A stretch of 64,000 nt of DNA from Opisthocomus hoazin. Lineage: Eukaryota; Chordata; Aves; Opisthocomiformes; Opisthocomidae. Both the position numbers and the translations under genes were made by a program. Below the pieces are notes generated by a model. It worked only from the letters and a program-made list of their open reading frames with translations, ran no database searches and was not told where the DNA came from. This document shows positions 20,601 through 32,440 of this stretch, in pieces (position 1 is the first letter of the stretch; each line of letters begins with the position of its first letter). Where the stretch lies: NCBI RefSeq assembly GCF_030867145.1, contig NC_134443.1, forward strand, positions 806,001-870,000. Reading direction: 5' to 3'.

Positions 20601-23600
20601 TGCCACTAAGCACCCTCTCCCTCTGCTCCCCTGCTCCCCACAGCCACACAGCCCAGAGGCACCCGAGGGCCTGGACAGCCAGCACAAAGCAACACACCCC
20701 GAGTTATTTCACTGAGTAACCTTTTTTGGAAGCACACTCTGAACTGCGACGGTTTCAAACATCTCACCCCTCTGCACACGGTTATCTCCTTCCCTGCGGC
20801 ACGTCTGAGCAGTAGGCTCATGACTTACATTTTCAGCCTGGTGTGAGTTCATGCTAACACACCACTGCAACCTGGTGTGGCAGAGTGTCACATCCCCTCC
20901 CCTCCCACCAGTGTCTTTTATGTAACTTATAACCTCCTTCAGCGGTAACTAAACGACCTAGGTCTGCAGCACTGCAGCCCTTTTTTAAAAAAATTTAAAA
21001 GTATTTTATGCAGGAGGAAAGCTGGGACAAGTTTGTTAGGCAGAAACTTGCTAGACTTCAATTATTTGTCTTAAAATCAGCCATTTGCTTGCAGCTGTGA
21101 CTGACCAATAAACCCCTACACAACAGAAGGCAGCTCAGTGGAGACGGGAAAGGGCGATGTACCCATGAAGCTCAGGGAATAATGCAGGGCACCACTGACC
21201 ACAGCTGCCGCAAAGGAAGCTGACTTTATTTCAACACACAGGGGACCTGCGCATGGCCTTCATTTTAGATAAACAGCTACGCCTGTTGAGTGGACCAGCT
21301 ACTATCACAGCTGAGGGGATCAACTGGTGGTGTAGATGTTTCTCCTCGAATTCAGAAGTAGTGTGTGAAAGTCTCCTTTTAGCCAGACCAGTATGGAGGA
21401 GTGCGTATTTGGCTCAGCCCAAAGAGTACAAAACCGAAACAACTAACAAAAGCTTTCTGACGAGAGCAATGGGCTGGAGCTGGCTTCAGCCCGTGTGTTC
21501 CTTCCCCGTGAGTGGGGATGCCCAGTGTCATGACAGTGAGCAAATTACAGTGACCAGCAATGGGAATCATGCTGGCATTGTGACTGAACTGTGTATGGCA
21601 ATAACTATGCTTTGCTAAGTGCAGTTTACATCTGTATTGTGTTTTCAGTGTATTTTGTGTCATTTCTGCTAAATGAGAAATCCCATATAATACCAAGTAT
21701 CTTCAGACAAGTAAATCTGACATTAAACATTTCACCCTCCACGCACAGAATATCTTAAAGAACCTGGTCAGAGTATTGGACTCTGTCGCTAACAATCATC
21801 TTTTGAGTGGATATTTAAAAATATGAGCAAAATCTGACGCGATGATTCACTGTATTTTAAGAATAAATCTAAGCTAATAGTACATGTTGATAAAATAAGT
21901 CTTAAGACCCAGAACTACAGAAGGAAACACCAAGCAGATAAAATCTAAAGTTTTTAGTTCAAGCGTAAGCAAACGGACTGTAAAACCACAGAGCAGAATA
22001 AAGTCACAGTGACAGTACCTGCCAAAATCCAGGAGTGGCCCATTGTCAGTGTACTTGAATTTGAAGTGGTAACATTCCGTAATTGTCTGCAAACAAATCC
22101 AATTATTAAATCATCAAATGTCCAGCAAACAACTGCTGCTGCTTCTGTCTAGTAATCCGTTAACCTTGCATTTAAAGAAAATAGTGATAGCCCGACTCCT
22201 GTCTGATCCACTTACATGCACTGAATACAGCTTTCTAATGCTGTAACAATTAACTGTATTAATTTATCTACTTGTCATCAAATAAAAAGTAAGATCTACA
22301 TTCTTTTCCAGGAATCACCATGCGAAAATATTTTGAAATATCAGCTGAAGTTTTTAGAATGAAATATTCAAATTTTAACCCCTACAAAAATGTTTCACAC
22401 GCCTAAGAGACATGAGGACACCCAGTGGTTAGTTAAAACGCACTGGGTTCTTCACAAAAGTTCCAGGCATTCGTGATGCAGAGTTAGGGCAACGCATCTT
22501 TCCGGGCACTGAACTCTGCAAGGACACTTTGGGCTTCTCGTAGTGGCCCGAGCCCAACACTCAATATTCCAAGGCAATGCACTACACAGCAATTCTGATT
22601 CCATCCAGCGACTCTTACATTTGGTATTTTAAGATGTCCTTTTTTTTTTTTTTTTTTAATGTGCACTAATGTGAATGTTAAGTACTCCTGCTTGTATACA
22701 CATCTCATTATATTGATACTACCATTAGTAAAATATTCTAGCAGATTTACCTGAGGATCTTCTGGATGCGTATAGACCTGTATTTTTAAAGAGAGCAAAC
22801 AGAGTAAGAACTGTAAGTATCTCTAAGCATCTACCTCAAAAAATGTGTACCCTACTTTTCAAAGATACTTACAGCTAGGACAATCATTCTTAGCTGTTGG
22901 AAACACAATTAGAGACAGAAAAAGAACATTAAATGTATTTCACTGCCCATTTCTGCTTACCAAGCTGTTTTGTTTCTCTAGCTCTGGAAACCAATATAGA
23001 AAACTACAGCCTGTCTGAAGAGAAACTTCCTCACACGCTTAACTCCTTATCTGTTTAAGAAAGGACTTAACTCAACTGGCAGGAGAAAATTCCTACATAT
23101 CCCTGACTTTAAGTGTTTCTGCTTACAAAGAACGTTATCCTGAAATGTCTGTGTATCCCACATTGGAGCTAACTGTTTCTAACATATTAAAGCACAGCTA
23201 TTCCCTAACCAGAAAGTCCCACAACTATGCTGGCAGCTACGAGACTTACATAAATGAATGTTTCAATACCTCTAAAATACCTAAATGATCCTGGAAGACT
23301 TACGTATTTCTTCTGCAAGGCATCGTAGCATCCTAACATCCTGCAAAAATCAAATAATATTGTCCATCTACTACCAATTTCCATTTGCTTTGCTTCTGAC
23401 TGAATAAAATAGTTCCAAAAAAATGAAATTCTTATGTTTCGCATTCTTAACATTGTATTAGAGCAATTATTACTCCCTTCTCCTCTTATTAGTAGTGATA
23501 GAAGCAATGACTATCTTTGTAACACCAAATCATCCTAACCTCTTTGCAGAGTAACTAAAAACATCTATAAATAATTTATCAGTAAAAACACAATGCAATT

Positions 23601-25852
23601 GCACACCTACCAAACACCTTCTAACATACATATTCATTAATCAGTTTATAAATAAGTACTTCAGCTGAACACCAGCATCTCTGAAGCACAAAGTAGTTAT
23701 GCTATTGCCTTTATTTAGATATTGCAATTTGCTTTTTTATCACATGCTAACAACAGCCACTTAGTGAACCAAAACTTACCCTAATCCTTTTCTACCATTT
23801 CTTTTGCATATAGTCAACCAGCAGAAATGGGGTTTGGTGTGTGCATGACACTGAGTTAAGGCTACTCACCTGTAAACTCCAAACCAGTAGCACACACCCT
23901 TCACACAAAAACCAAGGAGCTTTTCCTTGTCAGCATCCACCGGCTGCCATGCCACTGCTCTTGCTAATGTTTGGCGAGTGAGAGTAAGGTGAAACACTCC
24001 CCAAAGCCTCAGTTCCCTCCACCGAGGAAGATCAATTAAGAAATTCAAAGTTACAGTAAAGGAAACCTTCCCCCCCCCCCTTAGTGACAGCACATGGACA
24101 AAGAGCAGATGACCAATCTCACCCTTAACATCAGAGCTCAGATCTACATCTCTGAACACCTCAATCCTGACAGCAGCTGCTGAATGCAGCATCGTTTCCG
24201 ACGCCTTACCTTGTACTACAGCTGGTAAAAGTGTGAAAAGAACAAAGATGGCCTTTCTAGAGATAACAAAAAATAAGAATGTCCATATAAGGCACAGGCC
24301 TTGATACACTCTCTTCTAAACAGCAAGGAGAGCAGCAATGAACAAATCTCAACCTACAATACCTCCCTCTAGTCCCAAGCAGCATGCTTGTACTCAACTG
24401 TGTGAGTGTGCAAGTGGACAGACTGTCATTTGCAGGCACAATTCTGCCTTTGAATACGAAGGTGAACAGTACCACTTTCTTACACAAGTCTGAGGGCAAG
24501 ATCTTTAAATTCAAATTAAAATGGTAACACCATGTCTTCTGTTAAACTAGAGAGGAACTACTGCTTAGATTTTTGCATTTATGGGCACCCTTGAGCACTC
24601 GTATTCACCCACAGAAATTAAACATAAAGTATAATCACTCTGTAAACAAAGATTTGTGCTCTACTGAGCACCAAGTTGTAAGCCTTTCTAGAAACACAAC
24701 TGTACAAGTCAATTACATCTCTACGAAAACACACAAATTTTGACTTTCCATTAAAAAACAAAAAAATTGTCAGCATAGTAAATACTATGTCCTAAAAGCA
24801 TTGCCTGGGCAGTTGTTCACTCGCAGTAAGCAAACTTTTTTCCTTGTACCTGCCAACAACCAGACAGCTATCTGTCAGAAGCAGCATATGCACTATCATT
24901 AACATACCATTTCACCAGCTGAGTAGAGCCAGGACAGTTCTTGTCTTCCCTCAGAATTTTGACAGAGACATCTCAAAAAAAGAATAAATACGTGCATATT
25001 TACTCAGGACAAAATGTAACTGCATTGCTAAGAAAATGAAGTTCATTCCCTAGAAGTATGTATCAAAAGCAGATTAAAATTAACATTACTGACAGTTGCA
25101 GGCATAGCTTTAATTCTTGAGTTAGCATCACCACTAGCTAACAAAATTCAACAATGAACGTATTAGTGAATTTTCCATTACAATAACTGAAAATGACTAT
25201 TACCTTTAATAAGACCAAGGGGCTTTAAAAACACTCGTTAACTTCATAACAACCCTATGACAAAAGATTTTGCAAAGAAACAGCAAAACAGCCCGTTACC
25301 ATCCATGTATCTTGTTCCATAGGCACTTTCAGGAAAGATTCCTCTCAGATACGTAATGCAGGATACCGCTACTGCCAGGAGCCTCTTCACTAGCATCAGG
25401 GACTGCTGCTCAGTAGATATTTTGTTAGGAAACACAACTGCACTCTGAAAGAGGAAGAAAATAAATCATCTCTGTCCACAACAACAAACCTGTGCAGTCT
25501 GCAATCTGGTACAATGTCTGCCTAATGTTTTAATTTAACTGAAAAGTACGACTTCCGTCATTTATAAATTTAAGCATATTCCTAACACTTCGTGTCACTA
25601 TGTTTTTAGGACACAGTTGATTTCTACCAAGTGCATGACCACAAAGTTCAAACTATTTTGCTATTAAGCATCTTTACTCATAGTTAAAAGATTGGATTAG
25701 CCTGTAATTTTCAAATTATGAAATATTACAGAGCACCTGGGTGCACTATTTCAGCTAAAATTCACTAATTCTTCTGATTCAAATAACATACGGTGATGAA
25801 AACCACCAGAAAATCATACCACACAATTCTTTTGCTTCTGAGCCGTTGCCAT
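11684..25852 (-). CDS. HORMAD1: HORMA domain-containing protein 1 (HORMAD1), 13 coding exons
   Basis: Minus-strand coding exons: 25820-25852, 25300-25444, 24908-24971, 23304-23340, 22873-22893, 22751-22777, 22019-22086, 19977-20128, 19108-19361, 17848-17911, 14344-14420, 13532-13615 and 11684-11764. Phases agree throughout, giving about 368 aa. The HORMA domain spans roughly residues 15-220, with landmark segments [87 protein letters not shown]1 coats unsynapsed meiotic axes, promotes double-strand-break formation and synapsis surveillance, and is removed by TRIP13. The basic PKRRK C-terminal motif (nuclear localisation/closure region) is kept. Compared with human (394 aa), a segment of about 26 aa just before the last exon was not found, so an exon may be absent or unrecognised. 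The donor at 13531 (GTTAGT) is the least certain. The first coding exon has only 11 codons. Confidence 0.93.
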
Positions 25853-27378
25853 TTTGCAGACACTCTTCTGTCTGTTAATAAAACATCTGCATTAGCACGC
25901 GTCTGACCTCCACCCACACGCACAGGTGAGCCCAGACAGCGGACATTCAGCTTTAGCAATTCAGCACTTGAACCTACGAACAATTCTGCACAATTAACGT
26001 GTCTCAGCTCAAACCAACCCCATAATTTTAAGGAAACAGAGCAGGCCGGTTCATCTAATCACCAGCATTAGTCTTGATTTCTACACCAGCACAGACCACC
26101 ACCCGCACCCCCCAAGGCTGCAGTATGCAGCAATTCAAATATCGTGTGCCTATTTATACGAAACACGAGCCTCTGGAACCAAAGCTCCCAAGAGCTAACA
26201 AGCACCCAGCCTAACAGATTTTCCAAAGGACCCCACGAAGATGCTCTCCACGTTGAAGTCACCTCAGCCAAAGCTGAGCCATCGCTTTGGAAAACACCCC
26301 CAGGCTTGGGCTGTTTGCCTCTGTAATTTAAATGAATCCTGGAGAAACACACCCCTCTCCAGCTGTTCTTTTTGTTGAGCCTCTCTTTCATTAAACTTTT
26401 TACCCTCAGCGCCGTGACCCTGACTCCACAGCAAAGCTTTCCCCCCTCCACCCGTGAAAACGAAACGCATCCACGCCTAGGGACGTGGGAAGCGGCTTGC
26501 CTAAGGAGGAGCCTCGCCCCGGGCCGCGCGGGGAACTGAGCTTCCCCTCAGCCGAGCCCCCCAAACCCGCCTGAGCTCAGCACCTGTGAGGGGCAGACGA
26601 GACCCTCCCCGGCACGATCACCCCTAAACCTACAACCTGCCTCCTCCGGGTCTGAAGGCCACCACGGGCGGAGGGGAAAAGGGAGAACAGCACGGGCAGA
26701 GGGACAAAACCCCGCAGGACGTGAGGTACGGGGGCAGGGGGGCACCTCCACCCCCGCGGACGACGATGCCGCGCGGGCCGGGCGCCCCCGGGTTGGGCCT
26801 GCCCGCCCCGCCTCCGCTGCGTCTCCCGGGCGCGGGGCCGTGTGCAAACGGCGAGGCGGGGACTCGCCCTCGGCCGCCCGCTCCGCTTCTCCCGGGCGCG
26901 GGGCCGCGTGCAAACGGCGAGGCGCTGCGGGCTGCGCGCAGCAGCGCGGCGCGAAATGGCGGCCGCGTCGGCGCGGTGGGGCGGGGCTGGATTCAATGAC
27001 GTCGGGTTTTAATTTAACCTGCGAGAAGAATTCACCACGCCACGGGCCAGCAAACGATGGGGTGGGTGCCAGGGACAGCAGGCGGGCACGTAGGAGCATC
27101 AAACGGTGGGGCCGTAGGAAGGGGAAGCTGAAGCGTTTCCTGAGGGGTACTTGCTTGGGGGAGCAGCGCCAGGGGACAAAGTACCAGTGAGAGCCAGGCC
27201 AGCTGGAATTCCCTCTGCCTCCAGGTACCACATGCAGGATTTTCAGCCAGTGAAATGGATCTTTAGTTTTTCGAAGAAAGTCTGCGATTCCATCAACAGT
27301 GCACAGAGATAAAGTGGTGTGTGAGGCATGGTCACAATACTCAGAGCTGAACTGGAGGGAGGAAAATGGAAGGTCATT
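25853..27378 (-). promoter_or_regulatory. HORMAD1: HORMAD1 upstream region and CpG island
   Basis: About 25,853-26,450 is ordinary non-coding sequence. About 26,480-27,000 is a CpG island with an imperfect tandem duplication of period 66 bp (26822-26858 and 26888-26924 share a CTCCCGGGCGCGGGGCC core) and a CRE half-palindrome TGACGTCG near 26,998. It is the likely HORMAD1 promoter, with a non-coding first exon not resolved. A long minus-strand open frame over 26,548-27,384 has no recognisable domain. Nothing was recognised at 27,005-27,378. Confidence 0.55.
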
Positions 27379-28162
27379 TATCATAGAAGCGTAGAATCAT
27401 AGAACAGTTTGGGTTGGAAGGGACCTTACAGATAATCCAGTTCCACCCCCTTGCCATGGGCAGGGACCTCTTCCACCAGCCCAGGGTGCTCCCAGCCCCA
27501 TCCAACCTGGCCTTGGACACTGCCAGGGAGGGGGCAGCCACAGCTTCTCTGGGCAGCCTGGGCCAGGGCCTCAGCACCCTCAGAATGAAGAATTTCTTCC
27601 TTGTATCTAATCTAAATCTCCCCTCTCTCAGTTTAAAGCCATCACCCCTTGTCCCATCACTCCCTGCCCTTGTCCCAGCCCCTCTCCAGCTCTCACAGCC
27701 CCTCCAGGCACTGGCAGCTGCTCTGAGGTCTCCCCGCAGCCTTCTCCTCCCCAGGCTGAGCAGCCCCAGCTCTCCCAGCCTTTCCTCCCAGCAGAGGGGT
27801 CCCAGCCCTCGGGTCATTGCTGGGGCCTCCTCCGGCCCCGCTCCCACAGCTCCAGCTCTGTCCTGTGCTGAGGGCTCCAGAGCTGGATGCAGGACTCCTG
27901 GGGGGTCTCAGCAGAGTGGGGCAGGGGGGCAGAATCCCCCCCACTTGCCCTGTGCCCACGCTGCTGGGGATGCAGCCCAGGGGACGGTTGGCCTTCGGGG
28001 CTGCCAGCAGACACTGCTGGGTGTTGTCGAGCCTCTTGTCATCCAGCACCCCCAGGTCCTTCTCCTCAGGGCTGCTCCCCATCCCTTCACCCCCAGTCTG
28101 GATCTGTGCTTGGGATTTCCCTGACCCCTGGGCAAGACCTTACGCTTGGCCTTGTTGAACTT
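27379..28162 (-). mobile_element. CR1 LINE fragment, minus orientation
   Basis: The reverse-complemented CR1 tail AATCATAGAACAGTTTGGG begins at about 27,385. The minus strand encodes CR1 ORF2 C-terminal pieces (GELGLLSLGRRRLRGDL, LGVLDDKRLDNTQQCLLAA). The element is 5'-truncated where the next CR1 begins, so the two are head-to-tail in the same orientation. Confidence 0.87.
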
Positions 28163-28806
28163 AGAATCATAGAAAATTTTGGGTCGGAAGGGACCCCCAG
28201 AGGTCATCTAGTCCAACCCCCCCGCAGCGAGCAGGGACACCACTAACTGGATCAGGGTGCTCAGAGCCCTGTCCAACCTGGTCTTGAATGTTTCCAGGGA
28301 TGGGGCCTCCACTACCACCAACACCTCTCCAGTGTTTCACCACGCTCATTGTAAAGAATTTCTTCCTTATATCCAGCCTAAACCTGCCCTGTTTTAGTTT
28401 AAAACCATTACCCCTTGTCCTGTCACTGCTGTCTCTACTAAACAGGTTGTCCCCATCTTTCCTATTGGCTCCCTTTAAGTACTGAAAGGCTGCAATCAGG
28501 TCTCCCCGCAGCCTTCTCTTCTCCAGGCTGAACAAGCCCAACTCTCTCAGCCTGTCCTCATAGGAGAGGTGCTCAAGCCCTTGGATCATTTTTGTAGCCC
28601 TCCTTTGGACCCGCTCCAACAGTTCCACATCCGTCTTGTGCTGAGGGCTCCAGAGCTGAACGCAGGACTCCAGGTGAGGTCTCACCAGAGCAGAGTGGAG
28701 GGGCAGAATCCCCTCCCTCGACCTGCTGGCCACGCTTCTCCTGATGCAGCCCAGGACACGGTTGGCCCTCTGGGCTGCCAGCGCACATTGCCGGCTCATG
28801 TCCACA
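28163..28806 (-). mobile_element. CR1 LINE fragment abutting an ERV, minus orientation
   Basis: A second reverse-oriented CR1 starts at AATCATAGAAAATTTTGGG. It has a long open minus-strand frame with the hallmark ORF2 end: [57 protein letters not shown] and RTRGNGFKL. It is less decayed than the other copies. Its 5' end coincides with the start of retroviral sequence at about 28,807. Confidence 0.9.
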
Positions 28807-31720
28807 GTGTTTGTTTATTTTGGATGTGCATGGGAGGTGCCTTACTTGGATGATCTTTGATAAGTCGCAGGCGACACTGCGAACAGGCAGTGACCACTTG
28901 TTCACACAGTTTTGTTGACACAGGCCATCCCCGGGCTATGCCTTCCCGATACAAATCAGCTCGGCCAGTGTGCCCGCGTTTTACGTGTAACCATTCAAGT
29001 AAACGTTCCCATTCTAATTCAACACTTACAATATCAATTTTGTGTAGCCGTGTGAGGCTATCAACTTGTTGATTGAACTGGGCAGCAGCAGAGGCTGGTT
29101 GATCGTGCCCTGTCACCCAACCGATGTGCAGTATCCTTTGCTCTCCTATTTTTAGCCATTGTTTCCAGCTGTCAGTTTGCCAGACTGGGACTCTGTTTAC
29201 CTGCCAGTCGATGGCTGCCCAGTGGCTCACCCACTCGGTAGCTCCTTCAAAAACAGCATACGAGTCAGTGTAAATCTAGTCAGCACCGTGTTGTGCAGCT
29301 AGTAAGACTGCCCTAAGCTCCCCGACTTGTGCACTTCCTTGACCTGTTTCGCTGACCCGTTCTCCCGTGGCCACTTCCAGCGCCACTGCGTTATAATCCC
29401 ACTCCTTGTTTCTCCTGTCGGATGACGGAGCAGTGAACCCCACCCCTTCGAGGTTGCTGGTTTCTGTTAGAGGAAGCGCCTCCCGAACTGGAGATGGTTT
29501 GCTTGGAGGAGTTGGGAACAGCAAAGTATTATCTCTATCTTTTTGCAGTTTAGACAGTTTAGTGCTGCCCTCTGTAACAGGCATAACGCCATGGATGCTT
29601 TCCAGACAGGCGTTCCGCTTACGGACCGCGGGCTTTTGGGCAATGCCAGCAGGCAGCACCGTCCCTTTACAAATTGTGTCTAGGAGGCGGAAAGGTCCCC
29701 GAATGATTACACTCTCTTTTTTTCTTATTTGTTCCACTCGCTTTACAGCTCCTACCAAAGACAATAGTCCCTTTTCCAGGTCTGAGTATCGCGATTCAGT
29801 ATCATTAAAGGACTTTGAGCTGAACTCAAGTGGACGCTCAGGCCCTTCAGGTCCTCTTTGCCAACCATTACAGTGAGAGCCGTGTTCATTAAATCCCCAT
29901 TCCACATGAATTGGATCAGAGGGATGTACAGGACCTAGCTGCTGAAATAGTCTCAATTCTTTTACCAGTGTCTCCAGGGCATTAGAATGTTGATTTGTCC
30001 ACTCCCATGATTTCTTTTTTCGCAGCAAATTGTAAAGGGGTCAAGCAATGATAGAAAATCCAGGGACATGTTTATGCCAGTATACTAAAGTTCCTAAAAC
30101 TTGTTGCAATTCCTTAACATTAGAAGGATCCTGTCCCTGTTCTACTTTCTCCAGTGTGTCAGGAGGGATAGATAAGGCTCCTTTGATCCACCAGACCCCT
30201 AGGAATTTAACTTCCTGTGCTGGTCCCTGACACTTGGATGGGGGAATTTCCAGACCCAAGGCTGTTAATTGCCATGTCACATCATCCATAGCCGGTTTAA
30301 CAGTGTCAAATTGTTCCCCTCCAATCAAAAGATCGTCTATATATTGATATATAGTAACGTCTGACGGGATAGGAATTCCAGTCAGTGTTTCAGCTAAAGC
30401 ATTGTGAGCAACGGTGGGGGAATGTTTATATCCCTGAGGCAGCCTGTTAAAGGTGTATTGTATCCCTTTCCAGGTAAAAGCAAATTGGGCCTTATCATGT
30501 TCCTGGAGTGGAACCATAAAAAACATATCTTTTACATCTAAAGTTGCCATCCATGTGTGAGATGCTCCCTGTATCTGAGTTACCAATTCCGCAATGCTCG
30601 GTACAGCTGCAGCTAAAGGTGCGGTGTTGGCGTTTAATCGCCTGTAATCAATCGTGAGTCTCCACTGCCCGTTTGGTTTTGTTACTGGCCAGACAGGGGA
30701 ATTATGGGGTGAGTGTGTACGAGTGATGATGCCTCGGTTTGCTAAGTCTTTTACCACCCCGTCAATACCCGATTGCGCAGCTGCTGGTAAGGTGTACTGG
30801 TTTGTGTTTGTAATTTTTGATGGTGGTAAAGATATGGACATTTCTAGTAAATTAATTTTTTTAGGCTCATTCTGTTTAATTTCTTGCCCAGCAAAACTCC
30901 AAGCTGTACCATCAGGGGGTTTCCACACTCTGCCATACAACAAATCAAATCCCAAAATATTCGTGTTGGCAGCACCGACCAATACTTCAGTGCGGGTTAA
31001 TCTTGGTTCGCCCGGGAGCCACAGGGTAATTTTTGCTGTAGGGCATTTCCTTATGACTCCATCAATGCCTGTAAATTTTACTTTACGGCGACCAGGTTTT
31101 ACATTTAAGCATGTTGCAGTCTCCTTGGTGATTACCGAAATTTGATCACTCGTATCAATGACAAAATTTACAAAAACTTTCTTTGGTCCCACCGGGATGG
31201 CAATGGCAGGCTCGGGAGGTGTATCGGAGAGCCACTGCATAGCTGGCACCCGCCGGGGAGGGAGGCTCACAGCCCTCCCCGGGGACAGGCGCTTTTTGCC
31301 TGAGGGTCTGTCAGATCAATCAGCTCCTGCTGTGGGGCGGAGGGTGCAGTGTTAACAGGAGTTGCTTTGTTTTCTGCCGGCTGACCTGTCTTTGTTGAAT
31401 TAAGCTTATGGCTTAATGACTGTACGAGAATTTTTAGCTCAGTCGTGGATATACCAATCAGTAGATGCCACGGCACCCCAATAGCTCGAGCTTTACGCCA
31501 GAGCTCGTTACGCTCCGTATCAAATTTTAATTGGGCGAAGGTACTGTGTATGTGGCAGGAGAACAAGTGCACCTGCATGCCTTGGCGAATGCGGGGTGGT
31601 TTGGAGGATGGTGCAGCGGTGCGGGAAAGGGCAAGGGGTTATTGTGGGTATTAGCTTCTCAGCAGTCCCTGGACCAGCTGGTGCCTTGCAGCTGAGGTGC
31701 TACAAGCTGTCTCCAACCAT
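28807..31720 (-). mobile_element. ERV-L-like (class III) retroviral fossil, protease-pol part
   Basis: Minus-strand fossil. From 5' to 3' (right to left) it has gag-end or leader-like sequence (about 31,580-31,270), retropepsin-like protease, reverse transcriptase including the YIDD polymerase motif (to about 30,041), RNase H (about 30,028-29,130) and the N-terminal zinc-binding part of integrase (about 29,120-28,810). Remaining integrase, env and LTRs were not seen. It is broken, with only a handful of visible breaks and long stretches still open, so it is probably younger than the neighbouring class I copy. The RNase H-integrase junction resembles ERV-L/foamy-related elements more than gammaretroviruses, but the family call is moderate. 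A CR1 borders its 3' side. Confidence 0.8.
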
Positions 31721-31756
31721 TTGTTTGGCTTCTGAACACTCTGGGGAGAGACACAC

Positions 31757-31870
31757 TTTAAGGAGGAGGAGGAGTTGGAGGAGGAGGCGTTGGAGGAGGA
31801 GGAGGAGGAGGAGGAGGAGTTGGAGTTGGAGTTGGAGGAGTTGGAGGAGGAGGAGCTGGAGGAGTTGAAG
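31757..31870. repeat. GGAGGA/GTTGGA simple repeat
   Basis: Imperfect trinucleotide-based array of GGA units interspersed with GTTGGA. It is open in several frames, encoding Glu/Leu-rich sequence on plus and Ser/Asn- or Leu/Gln-rich sequence on minus, as expected of a repeat rather than a gene. It sits at the 5' edge of the ERV-L-like fossil. Confidence 0.9.
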
Positions 31871-32440
31871 CCGTTCCTGTGTCTGGGGACAGAGTTGTCT
31901 TCTGACCATCTAGTCGACGTGTCCACCAGACTGTGATTTATCCCTCGAGGTGCTGAGAAGCACTTTGACCCATTCAGTTGTCAGGCTCCGAGCAGGATGC
32001 TCCAATGGAAATGTAACTCATTCACTCACTCCCAAATGGTTCCTCTGGAGCATCTTGGCTTAGACGAACCCTGGCAGAATGCAGCGCTACCTCCTCTTGC
32101 CAACGTGCTGCCCCACAGTCACCGGCAACGGGGAGAGCCTCTGGCTCCCTGACACAATCAGGAACAAGAAGGTGACTGCAAGACTTTTTTCATCCAAGGC
32201 ACCTGTGCCCGCTGTGCTGCTCTTCTGCTCAGCCCTCCAGCGAGTATCTGTCTGAGGACCCAGCTCTGGATGGGAATGGAACTCCCAGAGGAGCGCCCGT
32301 CCCTGTGACCCCATTGCAGGGTGCCGACTCCTGCTGGCACACACTTCTGAGACGAATCCCTGCCTGTAGCTTCTCTGAAGGGAACGCAGCCACTCCAGGG
32401 CCCCGCTGAATGCCAATGGGGACCTGCCCTTTACTTGCAG
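31871..32440. other. Spacer, nothing recognised
   Basis: Non-repetitive sequence between the simple repeat and a candidate splice acceptor at 32,439-32,440. No domain or repeat family was recognised. Minus-strand open frames here lack landmarks. Confidence 0.4.

Noticed and set aside
26548-27384. 278-codon minus-strand open frame upstream of HORMAD1
   Set aside because: The left part is CpG island with the tandem duplication; the right part has no recognisable family. Possible non-coding first exon but not supported as a protein.
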